Assembly (NCBI GenBank): GCA_009801015.1
Contig: VHZZ01006022.1
Location: 23,608 to 66,364, forward strand
Length of the DNA: 42,757 bases
From: Silene noctiflora
Taxonomy: Eukaryota; Streptophyta; Magnoliopsida; Caryophyllales; Caryophyllaceae
Direction: 5' to 3'
Part shown: in pieces, positions 20,461-31,686 of the stretch
Numbering within the stretch: the first letter of the stretch is position 1
Layout of the letters: each line of letters starts with the position of its first letter
The notes under the pieces: model-generated
What the model saw: only the letters and a program-made list of their open reading frames with translations
The model's database searches: none
What the model was told of the DNA's origin: nothing
Made by a program: the position numbers and the translations under genes

Positions 20461-23400
20461 TTAAGTTTGTCTCATGATATCATTACTCACCTTTTCCTTA
20501 AGCTTTTTCCACCGACTGAGGATTTTGCCGTCTTTCATAGGCACAGCGCATGGAGGTGATGGTGAAAGAGATGTGGCTGACTGTTCAAGAAACTGCCTTA
20601 GCTTTGGTTCAGCAAAGCAAAGCAAAGATTCGGAACAAACTTCCTGTGCTGAAGGAGGTGCTAGTGGCTTGAAATCAAGTAACTTTGCATACTCTGTTAT
20701 GAGATGATACATGTAATCATATACACGGTCCATGTTCAAGGAATCCATGAAATTTTGACCCGCTTGTCCCATAGCCTCAGCCTGCTCCAACAAAACTTCA
20801 GGGTTCATTTACATGCCCTCAATGGGTCTAGTGAGTCTTGTATGAGACAGTCTCACACACTCACCTATGTATACACATAGAATTAAAGATTAATGGGTTG
20901 GTCTCACATGTAAGACAATCTGTTATAAGTCTTTGTAATATGAGTCTTGATTTATGCAAAACTTGGGTAAGACGGTAATACTCATACGGTAGTATCACAC
21001 TCATACAATAGCATAAAGTGAGAACCTATGGTGGAGCAAGATGAGCTTTTAAATTTCATCCCCCACCTTAAAATTTTACAACACCCAGCTTGTAGCTAGA
21101 TTTATATACCATTTAACTGTAGGAAGAAATACTTTACCTCAGCAGGATGCGCGTTCCCCCAGTCAACAGCGTTCTTTATATTTCTACATAGATCAAAAGG
21201 TGGCACAGGCCAATAGTTTTTCGTGGGGAACAGACCACGGCTGAAAAAATCTTCATATTGAGGAGTTATCAGCAGTGTAAGAGAGCCACATGACACAATA
21301 TACTTCAGGCTCACTGACCAGGCATAACCTTCAGCATAAATTTTATACCTGAAAATAGTTGACAAATCAGGCATGACTACACCACTAAATCAGTAACCCG
21401 TGTAGCCCTTAATTTTTCTAGCACACGCATATTCTAAATTTTTGTTTCAATTTCCAATGGAGCACGCTCTCTCTTAAAGCTGGGGTAAATCTGAACCCCT
21501 TCTACTCAAGGCGGGAGTCCTTGAGGCACTACGGTAACGCTGTTGTTATTGTGCACATCTTCTCAACTCTTTGTTACTCTGAGATGCAGGGAGAGAATAA
21601 GCAATTTAGCTACTGATGTATTCATGCATCATCATGCTACTCGCATCACACAGGAATTATGGTAGCAGACTAGCAGCTACTGAGCTTTAAGGGTAATCAC
21701 CAATTGGTACGCTGGCACGGGTCGCCGGGTCGGCAATAAAATTTTACTTGTGCCAACTAGATGTCAGTCTAATCTTACGGATCCATTTCAGTGTGATGTT
21801 TCAAGTTTGTAATTGGTATATTATGCAGTTTTCCTTATGATAATCTCATTGAATACTTGCATCTTCCCAAAATTCTCATTTGTCTGTGTGTTTGGAGTGC
21901 AGCCATGGGGTTGGCATGGAGGAATGCATTATATCTCAGTGCGGAGAAAATATTTCAGATGAAATATAGATATAGCAGTATTTACCTATGTTTGCATTGG
22001 TTTGAAAGCTTTGACTGCATGTACCCAGCTCTCGCTTCCTCTCCCCAGTCCTGTAAAATGTGATGGAACTTTTAAATGGTGCATTAAACAAACTATTATT
22101 ATTTGACAAAAGGAAGATCATATATTGGTATTCCACCTGACGGAGGATTTGTGCTCTCCATTCCTTGGTATCATTACATTGCAGTAACTCCGAACGAAGT
22201 GGAGATGCGACATCTGGGTTGCCTTTCCAGTAAGCGTAAGGCCATTTCTCACTCCATCTGTTAGAGTGAGAACCCTTTTTAATATCCCTGAACTCTGTAT
22301 CCCAAGGTCCGATGTTCACTTCTGGCCTGAAAAGTATATGTTCATCCGAAACAAGTTTGTTCAAATAAGAATACAATTGTTGAGAATGGCAGACTATCAG
22401 AGTCAAATGACTACTATAAATTTGGGATAGAGGCAGTAACAAACAAGGACCACACAGTTACATGACCAAGAAAAATGAGTGCTAGTTACCCTCCCTAGAA
22501 ACACAGGGCTCAAAAACAGAACTACATTAGAAGATCTGCCAACCAAGTTATGTCCGATGTTTTTATAAAGCACCAGATAACATCTATTGGTCATTTGACA
22601 GTCAGAAGCTCTTTCATATTTGATCATTAGGCATAGGAACAAACCAACTCTAGCCATGAAGTTGCTAAGTTGGGAGGTGAAACGGGATACAGTGTATGAT
22701 AGAGAGACCAATGAGTTGATTTTGGATCGAATAGCCAGATGGAATATTCTATCATCTTATTTACGAGCAATGAATTCCACCTGCTGAGAAGCATCATATA
22801 ATATGCCAATTTCATACGACAGCAGGCACTGTCAAGCTTGTGAAACACCGCTAATAAATATAGGTAACTGCAACTAAACACCTAAAAGTAAATTTTTTGA
22901 AACATTAATCTACTAGTGCTGTGTTAACAAAAATGTATCAGATAAAGCAGAGAGAGAGAGAGCAAACATGAGAAACTCACCAACCCCAGAAAGACCAATC
23001 AGGAAACGGAATGTCAAAATGCTGGTTGGTCGTGCAGTACCGGAAAAGAGGCAAAGGCCTAGAGCTATGCTCAGTCTTGTTAATTGCAGGCTTGTCCATA
23101 CAATCAAACATGAGATCAACATCAGGGACCATGCCAGGATACCGTTTAAGAAGCTGTAATAACCCCCATACAGTAAACATCACTCTACTCTGCACACAAG
23201 CATAATACATGTCGATAAACAAACGGCCCCCAACTATTATAACCCGGAAAGCAGCATAATCCTTAGCTTCCATCAAATGGTCGAAACTTATCCTGCTGTG
23301 AGACCATGGCTCCAAATCATGGTGGATCCATCTGAAGAATTCTGGGCACGAGATCAGTTTGGATGGGTCAAGTAATGGAGGGATGGGATACACATTAGAG

Positions 23401-24528
23401 CTACACTGAAAATATTGACATTGTAAGATTTTGGTTGCTCGGGAATAGCTTGTTCCTTCATCTAGGATTTTAGGCTCAAACAAATGCCATGGTGTGGGTT
23501 TTAAGTTGTGTCCAGCAACAGTTTTGGTTTGGTATGCAAAATCACTAACCTGTCATTCAACAAATGCATCATCTGATCAAATAGTGCATTAACAGTAAAC
23601 TTCTATCATCCTAACTACCATAAGGAAATAATCATATTAACATCCATATAACTCATGGCGCTCATTCACATTACTCCGACAAATCAAACACAACTGCAAA
23701 TCAATACATGATCAGATATCACAAACTTTATAGAAGACCACCTGACACGTGAGTCCAACACATTAACTAACCCTTACAGGTATATGCATTGGTCTTGCGT
23801 ATAAGATCATCTTACTTAAAAGTCAATTACTCGTAATATTCAAAAATAAAACTACCCATCTCCTAATTTGTTACTCAATAGTAAACAACTCACAATCTAC
23901 CTAAAGCCTAACGAAACAATATATTAATACCAATGTAGCTCATAGTCATAGGGGACATGCACATCACTCCTACAAATCAAACACTACTACTAATCAATAT
24001 ATGATCAGAATTACTGCAAACCTTCTATAAGACGACCTTACACATGAATCCAACCCATTAACCCTTACAAATATACGCATTATCATCTCATTCAAAAGGC
24101 GATTAACAAAACCGGAATCTACCCACCTCTTAACTATCAAAAATAAAACAACCCACCTCCCTACATTTCTAAACAGCTCAATATACAAACCCCTATAACA
24201 TATTCGACGAAATGCCTCAATGAACTGAAATCTCGAATAACAAAACCGACATCTACCCACCTCCTAATTATCAAATATAAAACAATCCACCTCCTACATT
24301 TCCAAACAACCCAAAATTCTACAAACCCCTATAACCTGTTCGACGAAATGTCTCAACGAAATAAAATCCCGAAACAACAACAGCAAACAAAACCATCGAA
24401 AAACAACACAAAATTGTAATCCAAAATGCAAACCTTGAGAAAAAAGAGGGCAGCAAGAGAAAGAAAAGCCAATAAACAAACAAAAGGGTAAAGATATGGA
24501 GGAGAACGATGAATCCCAGAATTGCCAT
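20461..24528 (-). CDS. GT90 family glycosyltransferase (Rumi/CAP10, DUF821)
   Basis: Exons 24528-24434, 23544-22981, 22326-22137, 22050-21986, 21348-21138 and 20781-20461 are in phase and give 481 aa. Residues about 4-28 are a hydrophobic signal anchor, suggesting a type II Golgi/ER protein. Family motifs follow in order: AGHNLKPTPWHLF, LQCQYFQCSS, CPEFFRWIHHDLEPW (98-112), RVIIVGGRLFIDMY, DIPFPDWSFWGWPEVNI (across the exon 2/3 junction), KWPYAYWKGNPDVASPLR, CKHRYKIYAEGYAWSVS, SLTLLITPQYEDFFSRGL, and HPAEAEAMGQAGQNF. Animal Rumi transfers glucose or xylose to serine of EGF repeats. Plant members act on uncertain acceptors, possibly wall glycans or proteins. The first junction (exon 1 to 23544) is the least certain: an acceptor at 23549 also exists but is out of phase with exon 1, and another small exon cannot be excluded. 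Intron 1 contains tandem duplications. Confidence 0.88.
23640..24370. repeat. Layered tandem duplications in GT90 intron 1
   Basis: A unit of about 290 bp is repeated: CAAATCAAACAC followed by AATCAATAyATGATCAG occurs near 23685-23715 and again near 23970-24007. A shorter unit of about 134 bp then repeats: CAAAACCG-ATCTACCCACCTC begins at 24107 and 24241, each continuing to ACAAACCCCTATAAC and TTCGACGAAATG. The rightmost unit ends near the donor site of exon 1, so the intron seems to have grown by local duplication of its 5' part. Confidence 0.75.
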
Positions 24529-24989
24529 GGTGATTAAGTTTAGACCTAAATCCCATGAGAAATCAAACAACAAGGATAAAACTGAGTTAAGTGTGAAATC
24601 ATAGTGACCACACAACAACAACAACAAAATTATCATAATTTTCGGGTAAATTTTGTTAACTAACGTATCGGATCTTTCCGTAATTAGTTTGATTGGATTG
24701 TAGTGAAATGAGTGTCTTATAAGTGGTTCGAGTACCATTGAGCGAACACAAATTATAGAATAAGACGGTTTTATGGAATGTCGTTCTTTGGCTATACGTG
24801 GTAAGGTTCATCTGCTGTTTGTTGCATGGTAATTGGAGATTTGGAGGGACTGAGGAAGTGTCTCCTGTACCCATTTCCCGGATTTAAGTTCAATTCGGTT
24901 TGGTTCGGTTTAATTTAGATCGATTTAATATTTTAACTTATTTTTATTTTTGAGTTTGATTCAATTAAGTTTTTTTCAATCCAATTTTA

Positions 24990-25403
24990 GGTTATGTTTG
25001 GCAATACATTTTAGGTATCTGATTTGGTCAAAGTAGCTTATTTGACCAAAATTTCAGGTACCTGATTTTTTTGTAAGCGTTTGGCAAGTAGCTTATTTAA
25101 CCAAATAAGCTACCTGAAATGAAATGTTACCTAGAGTAGCATTTGAGATTTTAGGTACCTGATTTGATTTGATTTTCCTTTTTTACCCCTTAAATCTATA
25201 CTACTAAATAATTATCATATTCTTTTACGTAATTTCATCAAAATCAGTTACCTTTTCGGTTAGTTTGCCAAACATTTTTTTTTTATATAATCAGCTATCT
25301 TATCAGTTCCTAATTTTCAGTTACCTTATCAGTTAGTTTTTCAGTTTTCAGTTAACTTTTCAGTTTTCAGCTACCTTTTCAGTTAATTTTGTCAAACAAA
25401 GCC
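24990..25403. mobile_element. Candidate MITE with GTTTGRCA termini and internal TCAGTTTTCAG repeats
   Basis: The left end GGTTATGTTTGGCAATA and the reverse complement of the right end GGCTTTGTTTGACAAAA agree at 13 of 17 positions. The interior repeats ACCTGATTT, AGCTTATTT and TTTTCAGTTA words in both orientations, including a small perfect inverted pair (TAGCTTATTT...AAATAAGCTA, about 25090-25112). Flanking duplications are weak (5 of 8). It resembles the widespread plant GTTTGGCAAA MITEs. An old copy is likely. Confidence 0.5.
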
Positions 25404-26163
25404 TTAATTTACAAGAATAAGGTTATGTCAACTTGAGACAACTTTAGCTTTTGTTTGAAAGGTCTCAAAATATTCTAACTAAAGTACAACCATAGTTTTA
25501 ACCAAGTCGAATCTAAAGATTTAGTTTTAATTAAGATTAAGATTGAAGGTAATTTAAGATATTTAGTGAACGAAATGTAAAGTCGAGGATTCAGAATGAG
25601 ATTATATAAAAGTTAATTTTGAGAAATTTACTCAAAATGTTTTTTTTTTTTTTTCAATTTAACAAACCGACATTCCCTCTAATTTAATTAGTCATTTATG
25701 TTTTTATTCTTTTGTAAAAATGTACTTCAATAAGTTCCGGTATGATAAAATCCCCGACTATCCGTAGATGATATTGAAGATACTTGAAATAATGTACTAA
25801 ACCGTAGAAAATTACACTTAAAATCACTGAAGATCAGAATACTGAAACTTTTGCTACCTTAACCAATAGAAAATTACACTTAATTACTCTTACACCAAAA
25901 ATATTCTCCTCACTTGCTTAATCTTCCTACGGCAAATCGGACAAATACCCACTTCTTCCGCAATCCTGTACATCAATTACACATATTAATCACCTATACC
26001 TATTTAAATTCCGCTTCCTATAGATTCAGTTCGGTTAAATTCATTATACTTTTCACTTCAGTTCAATTCAAAATACTAAACTTTGAAACATGTCGTAACT
26101 TTTGTTAAGGTGCGGTTAGAGACCACGTAACTTTTGAAACATGTCGTACCAATACTAAATACA

Positions 26164-26200
26164 CTAGTTTTAAACCCGTGCGAAAAATGCACGGGCTTGC
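26164..26200 (-). mobile_element. CTAG plus CCCGTGC hairpin terminus (Helitron-like 3' end?)
   Basis: On the minus strand the order is hairpin CCCGTGC-ATTTTTC-GCACGGG (26195-26175), TTTAAAA, CTAG, then T. That is the layout of a Helitron 3' end (hairpin then CTRR next to T). The element would extend to the right, towards the gap. The same arrangement on the plus strand is at 32520-32547. Confidence 0.4.
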
Positions 26201-26293
26201 TAATACAAATTTAAAAGAAAGACAAATGTAAATCGATTTTGCTTATGTTGAAATATTTTTTTTTCTTTTTATTAATCCTAAAAATATTATGTT

Positions 26294-26861
26294 NNNNNNN
26301 NNNNNNNNNNNNNNNNNNNNNNNNNNNNNNNNNNNNNNNNNNNNNNNNNNNNNNNNNNNNNNNNNNNNNNNNNNNNNNNNNNNNNNNNNNNNNNNNNNNN
26401 NNNNNNNNNNNNNNNNNNNNNNNNNNNNNNNNNNNNNNNNNNNNNNNNNNNNNNNNNNNNNNNNNNNNNNNNNNNNNNNNNNNNNNNNNNNNNNNNNNNN
26501 NNNNNNNNNNNNNNNNNNNNNNNNNNNNNNNNNNNNNNNNNNNNNNNNNNNNNNNNNNNNNNNNNNNNNNNNNNNNNNNNNNNNNNNNNNNNNNNNNNNN
26601 NNNNNNNNNNNNNNNNNNNNNNNNNNNNNNNNNNNNNNNNNNNNNNNNNNNNNNNNNNNNNNNNNNNNNNNNNNNNNNNNNNNNNNNNNNNNNNNNNNNN
26701 NNNNNNNNNNNNNNNNNNNNNNNNNNNNNNNNNNNNNNNNNNNNNNNNNNNNNNNNNNNNNNNNNNNNNNNNNNNNNNNNNNNNNNNNNNNNNNNNNNNN
26801 NNNNNNNNNNNNNNNNNNNNNNNNNNNNNNNNNNNNNNNNNNNNNNNNNNNNNNNNNNNNN
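26294..26861. other. Assembly gap (568 N)
   Basis: Unknown sequence. The RING gene to the right lacks its last exon in the known sequence, and a Stowaway-like right end begins immediately after the gap. The gap therefore probably contains that exon and part of a MITE. The true length may differ from 568 bp. Confidence 0.95.
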
Positions 26862-26942
26862 GTTACCAAAAATAGAAAGGGGAAGAAAACCTGAATAATC
26901 CGTTTTAGGAAATAGGGAAGAAAATAGCGGATAGGAGGGAGT
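26862..26942. mobile_element. Right end of a Stowaway-like MITE, left part in the gap
   Basis: Ends in GGATAGGAGGGAGTA, the mirror image of the CTCCCTCC termini typical of plant Stowaway elements, with TA as the expected target duplication. The rest lies in unknown sequence. An intact Stowaway is at 40782-40870. Confidence 0.5.
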
Positions 26943-27058
26943 ATATAGAAGATACAAGACCCTATCGGGATATTTTGATTATCCGACCCTCTAATTATTT
27001 TAGCCACGCAACAGTCCGAAAAATAAGGGGTGATAATGAAATACGGAGTAATATTTAC

Positions 27059-29357
27059 CTTGAACCGCAACTGAAACAAGCAGCAGAATGTCCACAAGGA
27101 ATAAAAAAACAATCTTTAGGGGCATCAAAGCAAATGGCACATAAGTGAGAGTTTTTGCTATTAGATCCTCCGACTTTTGTACTTTTGCCTTCGAGTCCTC
27201 CCTCCGTATTGTTCTCCTCCACGTCATCTTCGTCATTAGAAGGTGAATCATAAGACGATCCTATACTAGAGCTTTGGTCACTCTTAGGGGAAATTAATGG
27301 TTCTCTCTCGGGTACAATTTCCCTTGTTTGGTTTCCGGTGTCATATATAATGTCCGATTGGTATTTGTCACATAGTCTGAACATTACTATTATGAACACT
27401 GTGATAATACCTGCATGTCATCATGAATTCTGTTACAAAGTACGCTTTTTTTGGATCGTGTCAATTTAAGTTCGGGTGATTACAGATGAGGTCACTGAGA
27501 TTCGGGTTTTCTTTATGGTTTTCTTTACGGAACAATTCAGATTGGGTTGTCTATATTAGTTTTGTCAGGTCTAGTTTAATGCGATTCAAGAAAGAAATAT
27601 AAGCCTTACCTGAACCGATACAATATGTGAGCCACTGAGGTCCGAATGAGACTTCAAAATAAAAATCAGAGTCTACGCCGACCTGTATACAATTACAGAA
27701 AATGTTACATTGCATTGTACTTGAAAAGTCAGATTACGATTTAAGTTGATCACCTGTCCTGGCCCTGGAGTAGCTAATATAGCTACATTCGGCTTCAGAA
27801 GCTTAACCTTGAAGCTACAGACTCGACTGCGTAAATAGCACTTGAAATCTGCGCTGCTTGTATTATACAGCAGAGACTGTATTGTGATGTTCAAGTTCAC
27901 CTGTGATATAATCAGAATGCTAATGAGATTCGCCGCTGATCCAAAGTGCATACCGACCAGCAACTGACTGAAGGACCCGTGTGACAGGTCTGCTCATACT
28001 AAACTTATTAGAAGATTACCTCCACTGCATTCGAGTTCAAGTTACCAACTGCGATGTAGTAAACGTCAGGGTCTGTAATGTCCTGAGTGATACTGCCACT
28101 TTCTGCTTAGGGTTTTCGACATATTAGATCAGGAAAAAACATTCAAATTATCCGAAAATCTTAACAATCAGCATTACCATATATAATGTTCCAGGAGAGA
28201 GTTGTATTAGGATAGGAAGGATCATCCAACCACTGCACTAAACTTTCTCTACCTGCAGAAATTATGACAGCAAACTGAAACGATATGGTATGATACTTAT
28301 ACACTTCATTATACGCCAAAACACGGAAATTGTTTCAGAATGTAGCCGTAATTGGTTGGCATAGAGAATGTTTATATGTACCTTGAGCAATTACAAGAGA
28401 CAAGGGATCAAAAGTAGGCAATTGAACATCATATTGTATTTCAACTGTTGAACCAGCATTTAGGTAATATGCCCATTCCTGTAATCACAAAAATCGATGT
28501 TAACAGATTGACTTCGGGTATCCAATAAACTAAGCTGGGGCTAAGCTAGTAAATGCTGATTACTCTGTGGAAGCCGGGGTCTACAGATGCATTGTGGATT
28601 GCAGACCAGGTAGTTTCGACATCTAGTGAAGGAGACTTATGAAATCCGTACAAAATAGGTCCCGGTGCTTGATCATCTACTTCATGTGCCTATACACACA
28701 AACAAATTTGGCATTACATTACATTTTAGCATATCATACAAACTTAAGAACAACTAAAAAAGAAAGTCACCTTAATGGAACGCGCAAACAAAGGATTGGC
28801 TCCGATGACATAAGAGGAATTCGGCCCCAGCTGTAAGTTGAATGATCCATAGAAGCCAAGCACCAGAATCATGCAAGCTGTTGGCAGGAAATTTGGTTGA
28901 GCAAAACCCATTTTGCAAAACTCCGATAACATAACAGCAAAACACGTAATTTCATCTCATAAAAGTACAGTCCAAAAACAAACGTAATGAATTGACTAGA
29001 ACAGAAAATGTACTCACCAAAGGACCAGAAACTGAGAATTACAACAGTACAAGACCAAGCCTCACTTGCCACATCAGTGGACCGAAAACTCAGAAACCGC
29101 CTCTGAAACCTTTGAAACACACGAAAAGGAATCCAATGAAACTCATCATGGTGGCGGAAGCTATCACGTCGCACACTGATAGTACTGTTAGGTGGCTGAT
29201 CATGTTGCTCTTCCTCAACACTACCATTCAGTACTACAGCATTGTCTGTTACTACCTGCTGAACTGAAGTATTATCGGAACCAGAAGACGAAACACAATG
29301 TCCCACATCACTGTTACTTGGCAGTTCATTATGTTGGCTCTCGCCTTGTTCTTCCAT
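27059..29357 (-). CDS. APD-type membrane RING-finger E3 ubiquitin ligase, 3' end missing
   Basis: Exons 29357-29018, 28877-28771, 28689-28564, 28478-28382, 28252-28178, 28102-28020, 27900-27754, 27682-27610 and 27410-27059 are all in phase and encode 466 aa plus two bases of the next codon. The layout matches the ABERRANT POLLEN DEVELOPMENT family. A polar N-terminus is followed by a first membrane span (about 100-124), a lumenal region with LGPNSSYVIGANPLF and APGPILYGF, a second span (about 342-361), an acidic serine-rich linker and a C-terminal RING. Visible zinc ligands are Cys440, Cys443, Cys455, His457, Cys461 and Cys464. The last two cysteines (C-P-x-C) must lie in another exon. None exists between 26862 and 27059, so it probably falls in the adjacent gap. 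APD proteins act in pollen mitosis and endomembrane ubiquitination. Confidence 0.9.
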
Positions 29358-29929
29358 TTTAAAAAAAACTATAGTAATTTAAATAAATTTCGTTAATTTT
29401 TGCTTAGCGGTGACGGTTTAGGCCACGTAATTGTACGAAATTAAGATGATAAACTGATAATTAAGGTATAATGAAGACTAATATGCACATATTATGTGTG
29501 TTTGAATACAGTACAGTGGAGCTGAGCATAAGGAAAGAGTGATAACAAACAGTCTTCTATTCAGTTACAAGAATGGTAGTTGGAGAATGTTAGTTGGATT
29601 CTGTACTGTACACCTTATTCTCTGCTAATTGATTCTCGTGACCGTCTAAAATAAGAATTTACGTTTCATTTACATTTTAAATTTTAATTTACACTTTTAC
29701 ATGTTTTTAGAAATAACGTTTTAAAAGACGGTTTTATTTTTCTCACGCATACATACAGAAAAATGAGATAACATTATTTGGTGATATCGAATTTTCTCTT
29801 CAATATGTAGTGTCTACATTATGTGTGTGAGAAGATGATATTGAAACTTAATGTCAACCATCAATAACGCCCCATCGTTATCCTTTATTTATTTATTCTT
29901 ATATTGGTGTCTTAAGATTGCGACTAATT

Positions 29930-30062
29930 TCACACCTACCAACTTGTTAAAATGAAATGTAGGATTAAATCCCATCAACATCAAACTCGATACTCATGAA
30001 TTGGGTTCAAACCCGTCAACATTAAAATCGCTTTTGTAACTCTTTTTACACCAAAGAAAAAA
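29930..30062 (+). mobile_element. Decayed SINE relative
   Basis: GATACTCATGA followed by a B box (GGTTCAAACCC, 30004-30014) and the tail AAAATCGCTTTTGTAACTCTT line up with the SINE at 19440-19561 (GATACTCATGA, GGTTCAAATCC, GAAATCGCCCTTGTGACTTCC). The A box half is degenerate and the ends are not clear. Confidence 0.6.
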
Positions 30063-30704
30063 TGTTCACACATGAAATTAAGGTTTCACATATTGAACTC
30101 TTTTATTTAGGGATATTCTACGGTATACCTTTGAATTTTTCGGTTTTCTATGTTGTACTCTTACATTTTTTTTATATTCTACATTGCACCCCTAAACTTT
30201 TTTACTTATTTCTCTATCATAACATTTTTTAACTCTCAATTAACTTTATCACTATCAAACAACTGTATTTTGACTTTTATTCAACTTATTAATATTGTAT
30301 CACCATCATATCTAAAAGGCATCAAAAACCACTTTTCAAAAGCACAACATACTATTCGAAAAAAAAAAACCTCAAATTCATGAAATGATAATGAAAATTT
30401 GATGAATTTTTAGTTAAATTGGTATACTATTTGGTGGATTAATGGGTCATTCGCTGAATTAATAAGTAAATGAGTAGGTTATCGAGTAATTGAAATGGTA
30501 AATAAACGATTTAATAGATCAAACAAGAAACTAACATATCAAAGACAATAAATAAGGTCATAGTATAGACTAATAACAAAAACTTCAGGGTTACACAATA
30601 GAATTTTAAAATGTAGAGTATACCACAGAATCCGAAAAACTCGAGGGTACACCATAAAATATCCTTATTTTTTATTTCAAGATACGTCACCGAGTAGAAA
30701 ACTT

Positions 30705-31411
30705 AGACAAATCAAAGCGTCTTACTTGTGACGGACATTATCCGTCACAAGCTGAAGACAAATAGTACCCCTCTCACAATAAGGCAAGTAGGAGGGCAAG
30801 TGGGGGAGAAGTAAAGCACTCATGGATAATGTCACTTGCATATAGGGCAGATAAAAAAATCCGATTATCCAAACCGATCCGTATCTGATACGAATTTTTG
30901 GATATCTGATCGAAAGTTAAGTTTGGATCGGATATCCGATCCGAAAACTTTGGTTTTGGTTTGGATATGGATATTAGAATTAAAACATTTGGATATCCTA
31001 TTCGATCCGAAACTATAATTTTCTAGTATAATTTCGTGAAAATACAGTTTTATCTATATAAAAACTTAATCAAAATTTAAAATATTAGAAAAACATATAA
31101 ATGTTACTTAAATTTATGTCAAGAACACTGGATTAAGAATACTAAAAAAAAATCATCATGTAAGACGATGAATATGATCGTATTTCAAACTTAATTTAAA
31201 GTAAATTCCAAAATATGGATATCCGCATCCGATCCAATTATTTTGGATATCCAAAACATTTGGTTTGGATATGGATATCTAACTTCAACAATTTTTAATA
31301 CGGATATCCGATTCGAACTAGCACTTTGAATCGGATATCCGATCCATGCATCCTTGCTTTGCCAAATAGTGATGAATAGGGATCCTATTCAATGAGAATG
31401 TGTTGACAAAT
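30705..31411. mobile_element. Foldback MITE copy 2, interrupted by a nested insertion
   Basis: The left part (30713-30843) is closely similar to copy 3: CAAAGCGTCTTACTTGTGACGG, CCGTCACAAGCTGAAGAC, CTCTCACAATAAGGCAAGT and GTCACTTGCATA. The right end (about 31364-31403, ending ATTCAATGAGAATGTG) matches the family's terminus. AGACAAAT (30705-30712) and TGACAAAT (31404-31411) form an almost exact 8-bp target duplication around the whole. About 520 bp of unrelated DNA separates the halves. Confidence 0.7.
30844..31363. mobile_element. Nested insert rich in GGATATCCGATCC palindromes
   Basis: Sits inside foldback MITE copy 2. It starts near AGGGCAGATAAAAAAATCCG and ends near CCTTGCTTTGCC. It is full of GGATATCCGAT words, including the perfect 18-bp palindrome GGATCGGATATCCGATCC (30925-30942). 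Termini GGGCA/TTTGCC are only partly inverted and no target duplication is visible at the junctions, so part of the host MITE may have been lost. Family unknown. Confidence 0.5.
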
Positions 31412-31488
31412 AGTGAGAGGTACATGAGTAGCATGAGAGTGCAGGTCCATAACACTACCAGCTCATCAAGTTATAGTATAACATAAGA

Positions 31489-31686
31489 CAAAGCGTCTTG
31501 CTTGTGACGGGCACTATCCGTCACAAGCTGAAGACGGATAGTGTCCCTCTCACAATAAAGCAAGTGGAAGGACAAGTGGGTGAAAAATGGAGCATCTATA
31601 TTTGGTGTCACTTGCATATTGTGAGAGAAGCACTATCCGTCTTCAGCTTGTGACGAATAGTGTCCGTCTTCAACGAGAATTTGTGA
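31489..31686. mobile_element. Foldback MITE, copy 3 (most complete)
   Basis: About 198 bp. The two halves are inverted copies over some 60 bp: GACGGGCACTATCCGTCACAAG...GATAGTG...CTCTCACAATA...GCAAGTG on the left, and the same order on the reverse strand on the right. An internal hairpin CTTGTGACGG...CCGTCACAAG adds a second fold near the left end. An exact 8-bp duplication is not seen, unlike copies 1 and 2. Confidence 0.75.

Larger units (their letters stand above)
24529..26293. other. Intergenic region upstream of GT90, up to the assembly gap
   Basis: GT90 promoter side (24529 upward) followed by a candidate MITE (24990-25403), AT-rich DNA with no recognisable gene, and a CCCGTGC hairpin terminus (26164-26200). 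The short plus-strand frame at 25914-26108 has no domain signal. Confidence 0.65.

Noticed and set aside
21936..22881. Frames extending out of GT90 exons into introns
   Set aside because: The parts beyond the splice sites lose similarity to GT90. Consensus GT-AG sites and phases define the exons.
23403..23410. Splice acceptor TTTTCAG at 23406 as start of a GT90 exon
   Set aside because: The sequence upstream of it encodes conserved family motifs (AGHNLKPTPWHLF), so it is exon and the site is not used as an acceptor in the main product.
26211..27112. Open frames across the N block
   Set aside because: They consist mostly of undetermined residues and are meaningless.
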